Assembly (NCBI GenBank): GCA_016721625.1 | Contig: JADKHR010000001.1 | Span: 1,240,001-1,304,000 of the forward strand | Length of the DNA: 64,000 nucleotides | From: Elusimicrobiota bacterium | GTDB lineage: Bacteria; Elusimicrobiota; Elusimicrobia; FEN-1173 | Reading direction: 5' to 3' | In this document: positions 61,111-64,000 of the stretch, piece by piece | Position numbering within the stretch: position 1 is the stretch's first letter | Layout of the letters: each line of letters starts with the position of its first letter | The notes under the pieces: model-generated | Databases searched by the model: none | Seen by the model: only the letters and a program-made list of their open reading frames with translations | Told to the model about the DNA's origin: nothing | Made by a program: the position numbers and the translations under genes

Positions 61111-62403
61111 ATGCTCTTTTCGGAGCAAGGAGAACTGAAAGAATCAGCGCGGTTGGGGCTCTGGGTGATGGGGCTCTCCGGCGCGGGGGTTCTCTGTCTT
61201 TGGCTTTTGGCCCGCAGGTCCCCCGCCGCAGGCGCGTCGCCGCCCCTCACGGCTCTCGCGCCGACGCCGGTGGAGGCGGCCCGTTTCGTTGTCACAGCGG
61301 GGACCTTCACCCGGGGAACTCGGCTTTTCAATATTCTGCGCGGCGCCTCCCTTTCCCCTCAACGATCGCAAAGCGTCGTTTCAGCCCTGGCCAAGGTTTT
61401 GGATCCCCGCACATTGAAGGAAGAGGACCGCTACGAAGTCCGGCACAGCACCTCCGGAGAGTTCCAAAGCCTTTCGGTGGTGCGGAAACTGACGCGCTTC
61501 GTGGTGGAGGCGGCGCCGGGGGTTCCTTTCTCCTCCCTCGCCGACGGAAGAGCGGAGTCGGCCCTGGCCGCGAGGAAGGAACCGATCCCGCTCACCACCC
61601 AGGAAAAAACGGCCGCGGGGACCCTGTCCGACTCGCTGTGGCTCTCTCTGCGCGCGCGCGGGCTCGAACCGCCCGTGATCGTGGAACTGGCCGACATTTT
61701 CGCCTGGAACATCGACTTTTTGACGGAAACCCGCGACGGAGACCGCTTCGCCCTCGCTTGGAAAGAGGACCGGACCCCGGACGGCCGTCTGGTGGAGGTG
61801 AAAATCCTCGGCGCCATCTACGACGGAAAAGTCACGGGCCATCACCGAGCGACGCGTTTCATGGAAGACTACTACGATGAAAAAGGCGTTTCTCTGCGGA
61901 AGGCTTTTCTCCATGCCCCGCTCAATTTTCGCCGGATTTCTTCGGGGTTCACCAACCGCCGTTTTCACCCGATTCTCCGCCAATGGCGCCCCCACCACGG
62001 CACGGACTACGCCGCGGCGAGCGGAACCCCCGTGGTTTCCGTCGGCGACGGGACCGTTCTTTTCCAAGGGAGGTCCGGGGGATTGGGCAATTTGGTGAAA
62101 GTCCGACACAACGCGACCTACACCACTTATTACGGGCATTTATCCCGGTTCGCCAAGGGAGTGGGCGCCGGAACGAGGGTCCGGCAGGGACAAGTGGTCG
62201 GTTATGTGGGGTCCACGGGGCTCTCCACGGGACCGCACCTCCATTTCGAGGTGCTCAAGAACGGGACGACCGTTAATTTTCTAACCTTGAAAATGCCGGC
62301 CATGGGGTCGGTGCCGAAAGGACGGATGAAAGCCTTTGAACAAAAGCGCGACCAGGTCCTTCCTCCTCTCGAACAACAGCTAGCCGTCCTTTCGAAAAAC
62401 TAA
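61111..62403 (+). CDS. M23-family peptidoglycan endopeptidase, membrane-anchored
   Basis: The 430-residue protein has an N-terminal helix (LGLWVMGLSGAGVLCLWLLA) and an OapA/LysM-like region (residues about 60-200). The LytM domain has NRRFHPILRQWRPHHGTDYA (first His and Asp), a glycine loop, and the HxH motif in GPHLHFEVL. The known role is to cut cross-links in peptidoglycan during growth or division, often controlled by partners. All zinc ligands are present. ATG 61111 suits the promoter; GTG 61093 is possible. The stop overlaps the stop of the convergent gene. Confidence 0.9.
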   Translation: MLFSEQGELKESARLGLWVMGLSGAGVLCLWLLARRSPAAGASPPLTALAPTPVEAARFVVTAGTFTRGTRLFNILRGASLSPQRSQSVVSALAKVLDPRTLKEEDRYEVRHSTSGEFQSLSVVRKLTRFVVEAAPGVPFSSLADGRAESALAARKEPIPLTTQEKTAAGTLSDSLWLSLRARGLEPPVIVELADIFAWNIDFLTETRDGDRFALAWKEDRTPDGRLVEVKILGAIYDGKVTGHHRATRFMEDYYDEKGVSLRKAFLHAPLNFRRISSGFTNRRFHPILRQWRPHHGTDYAAASGTPVVSVGDGTVLFQGRSGGLGNLVKVRHNATYTTYYGHLSRFAKGVGAGTRVRQGQVVGYVGSTGLSTGPHLHFEVLKNGTTVNFLTLKMPAMGSVPKGRMKAFEQKRDQVLPPLEQQLAVLSKN

Positions 62404-62906
62404 AAGCCCACCGCCGCTGAAATCTCCTGAACCGCCGTCCGAAGCTGGGCCATTTTCTTGCTGACGTTCCCAAAAGCCCGAAGATGTCCCTCGTCAAAAA
62501 CCAAATGCATCACTTCTCTGTATTTCCAAGGAGCCTGAAATCCCCGGGGGCGGAGAAGTTCCCATTGGAACCCCCTCCCCAAAAGCAGTTCCCCGCTCCA
62601 GGGGACAAAGGTGTTGAGATCCGTGTAGAGTAATCCCGGACGCCCCCCTGGATCTTCTTCCTGAATCGGGCTTTGACCGGCCAGAACAGGCGGGAGCCTT
62701 TGGCGGGTCCAGTAACGGAGTTCCGTTATTTGAAGGTCGTCGCCCACGAGACGATAACCGGCCAAGGTCCCCCGCTGGCAACCGGTATGGGGAGCGTAGG
62801 GTTCCAATCCCCACCCCAAAGCGGACAAAGGCCGATGGGGGGTGCACCGGGCGACATCGTATTCTCGCCCCTCGAAGAAAAACCGATCGGGAAGTTGAGC
62901 GCTCAT
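62400..62906 (-). CDS. Hypothetical protein
   Basis: The 168-residue soluble protein is unrecognised. Features are DRFFFEGREYDVA near the N-terminus, GLEPYAPHTGCQRGTLAGY, LRYWTRQRLPPVLAG, and a long C-terminal part with MHLVFDEGHLRAFGNVSKK. It looks like a small stand-alone domain. GGGAG precedes ATG 62906; the open frame reaches 63041, but the upstream codons lack a ribosome site. Confidence 0.6.
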   Translation of the reverse strand: MSAQLPDRFFFEGREYDVARCTPHRPLSALGWGLEPYAPHTGCQRGTLAGYRLVGDDLQITELRYWTRQRLPPVLAGQSPIQEEDPGGRPGLLYTDLNTFVPWSGELLLGRGFQWELLRPRGFQAPWKYREVMHLVFDEGHLRAFGNVSKKMAQLRTAVQEISAAVGF

Positions 62907-63130
62907 TTTGTTTCTCCCTTGACCAAAGGTCATTAGTATAAGGACACGGTGTGTCTCATTTTGTTTCATCCTCACCGAGACCCTCCGCACCTCACTATGC
63001 TGCGACACTTCGGCCAAACGCCTAAACACGATGATTTTCAATGATTATTGGTTTAAGCGGTGGACGGAAAGGGGAAACAGAGGAAACCCTATCCTCTTTT
63101 TAGGGCTTGCGGAAGGGAAGAAAAGCCGGG

Positions 63131-63859
63131 TTAGTCGTAGCGTTCGAAATAGATTTGTTCTTTAGGAACGTTCAGGGAGAGAAGCCGGTCGTTGACGGCC
63201 GTGATCATATTATTGAGGCCGCACATGAAAAAACTTTTTTCTTTCAGGTTTGGAACGAAAGCGGCAATTTTTTCCTGTACATACCCGCGCTCGCCTTTCC
63301 AATTCGTGTCGCGGCTCAGGGTAAAGAGCGGATGGAAACGCGGATTTTTTTTGGCCAGGTCTTCCCATTCCGCGCGATAGAGGATGTCCGGCTCGTAGCG
63401 GTGGCCGAAAATCAAATACAGTTCCCGAGGCGAGTTTCGGTGCACCAAGTCATGGATCATGGCCCGGAAAGGAGCCACGCCGGACCCCGTGGCGATGAAC
63501 ACGAAATCCCGGGACTCGTCTTTTATTAAGAAGTGACCCAGCGGCACCATGCCCTGGATTTTGTCCCCCACCTTCATGTGGTGGAGGTAGGTGGAAGAAA
63601 TGCCCCCATCCACCAGAGTCACGCAGAGTTCGAAATAATCTGTGTGCCAGGGGGAAGAGGCGATGGAATAGGCCCGCCGCCGCACGCCGTCCGCGTGGGG
63701 AATGAAGAGTTGGGCGTATTGCCCGGCGTGGAACTTGAGCGTCTTCCCCGGCGGGAGGGAGAACCGTAAATGCTTGTCGCGGGGAGCGATGTCGCGGGTC
63801 TCCACCAGGGTCAGGTCGTAGGTGTCAAAAGCGCGCTTGCGTTCCGGGGTGTCCGACAT
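63131..63859 (-). CDS. Ferredoxin-NADP reductase-like oxidoreductase
   Basis: The 242-residue flavoprotein has the FAD-binding RRRAYSIASSPWH (RxYS) motif near residue 62 and the NAD(P) loop FIATGSGVAPFRAMI. The segment ERGYVQEKIA and the end FFMCGLNNMITAV ... YFERYD also fit. It has no 2Fe-2S domain, so it resembles plant-type FNR/flavodoxin reductases that pass electrons between NAD(P)H and a ferredoxin or flavodoxin. The electron partner is not in the window. It is a single gene; 63042-63130 and 63860-64000 show nothing else I can support. Confidence 0.9.
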   Translation of the reverse strand: MSDTPERKRAFDTYDLTLVETRDIAPRDKHLRFSLPPGKTLKFHAGQYAQLFIPHADGVRRRAYSIASSPWHTDYFELCVTLVDGGISSTYLHHMKVGDKIQGMVPLGHFLIKDESRDFVFIATGSGVAPFRAMIHDLVHRNSPRELYLIFGHRYEPDILYRAEWEDLAKKNPRFHPLFTLSRDTNWKGERGYVQEKIAAFVPNLKEKSFFMCGLNNMITAVNDRLLSLNVPKEQIYFERYD

Positions 63860-64000
63860 GGAAACTCTCCTTCTTTCTGGAATCCGCAGATAACTTTATC
63901 GGACCGGAAGCGATCCCGCAAGGGGGTTCGGCTAAAGGTAAAAACCATAACCACCGAAACCAACGGGGCCTCGCGAGGAGGACCGATCAGCCTAAAGATC

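Overview
The window is high-G+C bacterial chromosome, gene-dense, with many short operons whose stop and start codons overlap (ATGA/GTGA type). Nothing in it fixes the species. Extracellular proteins ending in FlgD-like/T9SS-like C-terminal modules (YPNPYRG type), a prepilin-type secretion cluster and several MAG-like frameshifts suggest an uncultured lineage such as Elusimicrobiota or a member of the FCB group. This placement is inference only.

Region 1 (1-19.3 kb) is mostly housekeeping. It holds a sugar aminotransferase (partial), a MauE/DsbA-like thiol pair, an acyltransferase, a class II photolyase, a DUF4143 ATPase inserted next to a UDP-glucuronate 4-epimerase-like gene, RdgB, an MBL hydrolase, gap, a CheY-like regulator, valS, the squalene-synthesis pair hpnC/hpnD, tRNA-Lys, endonuclease V and tRNA-Glu. 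It also carries two small REP-pair elements, and three tandem 142-bp repeats that each duplicate the 3' end of tRNA-Lys.

Region 2 (19.3-46.3 kb) is an accessory island anchored at tRNA-Glu(UUC). A large serine recombinase runs antisense into the tRNA. Beyond it lies a 24-kb block bounded by two inverted arms of about 1.58 kb (21491-23076 and 44177-45757). Each arm ends in a decayed tRNA-Glu copy and is followed by recombinase 3'-end sequence. The right-hand recombinase is truncated. Inside the block is a one-strand defence array: radC, a UvrD-like helicase with a Cas4/AddB-type nuclease end, type III Mod and Res, then SIR2 and HerA. Next come a secreted polymorphic-toxin-like protein with one or two immunity candidates, and an operon of a CsoR-like protein, a DUF1016-SNase fusion and a membrane-anchored EEP-family nuclease. 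The block ends with a broken Sel1-repeat gene, a TraB/GumN protein and a gutted LysR gene.

Region 3 (46.8-64 kb) is a cell-surface region: a giant glycosidase-like multidomain protein, a secreted thermonuclease, a fibronectin-type secreted protein, and a prepilin cluster (one large pilin broken by a frameshift at a C6 run, a PulJ-like protein and a PilX-like protein). It closes with small membrane proteins, an M23 peptidase behind a perfect sigma70 promoter, and a ferredoxin-NADP-reductase-like protein.

The strongest candidates for something undescribed are the inverted-arm island itself, its RadC-helicase/nuclease-Mod-Res operon beside SIR2-HerA, and the DUF1016-SNase-EEP operon.
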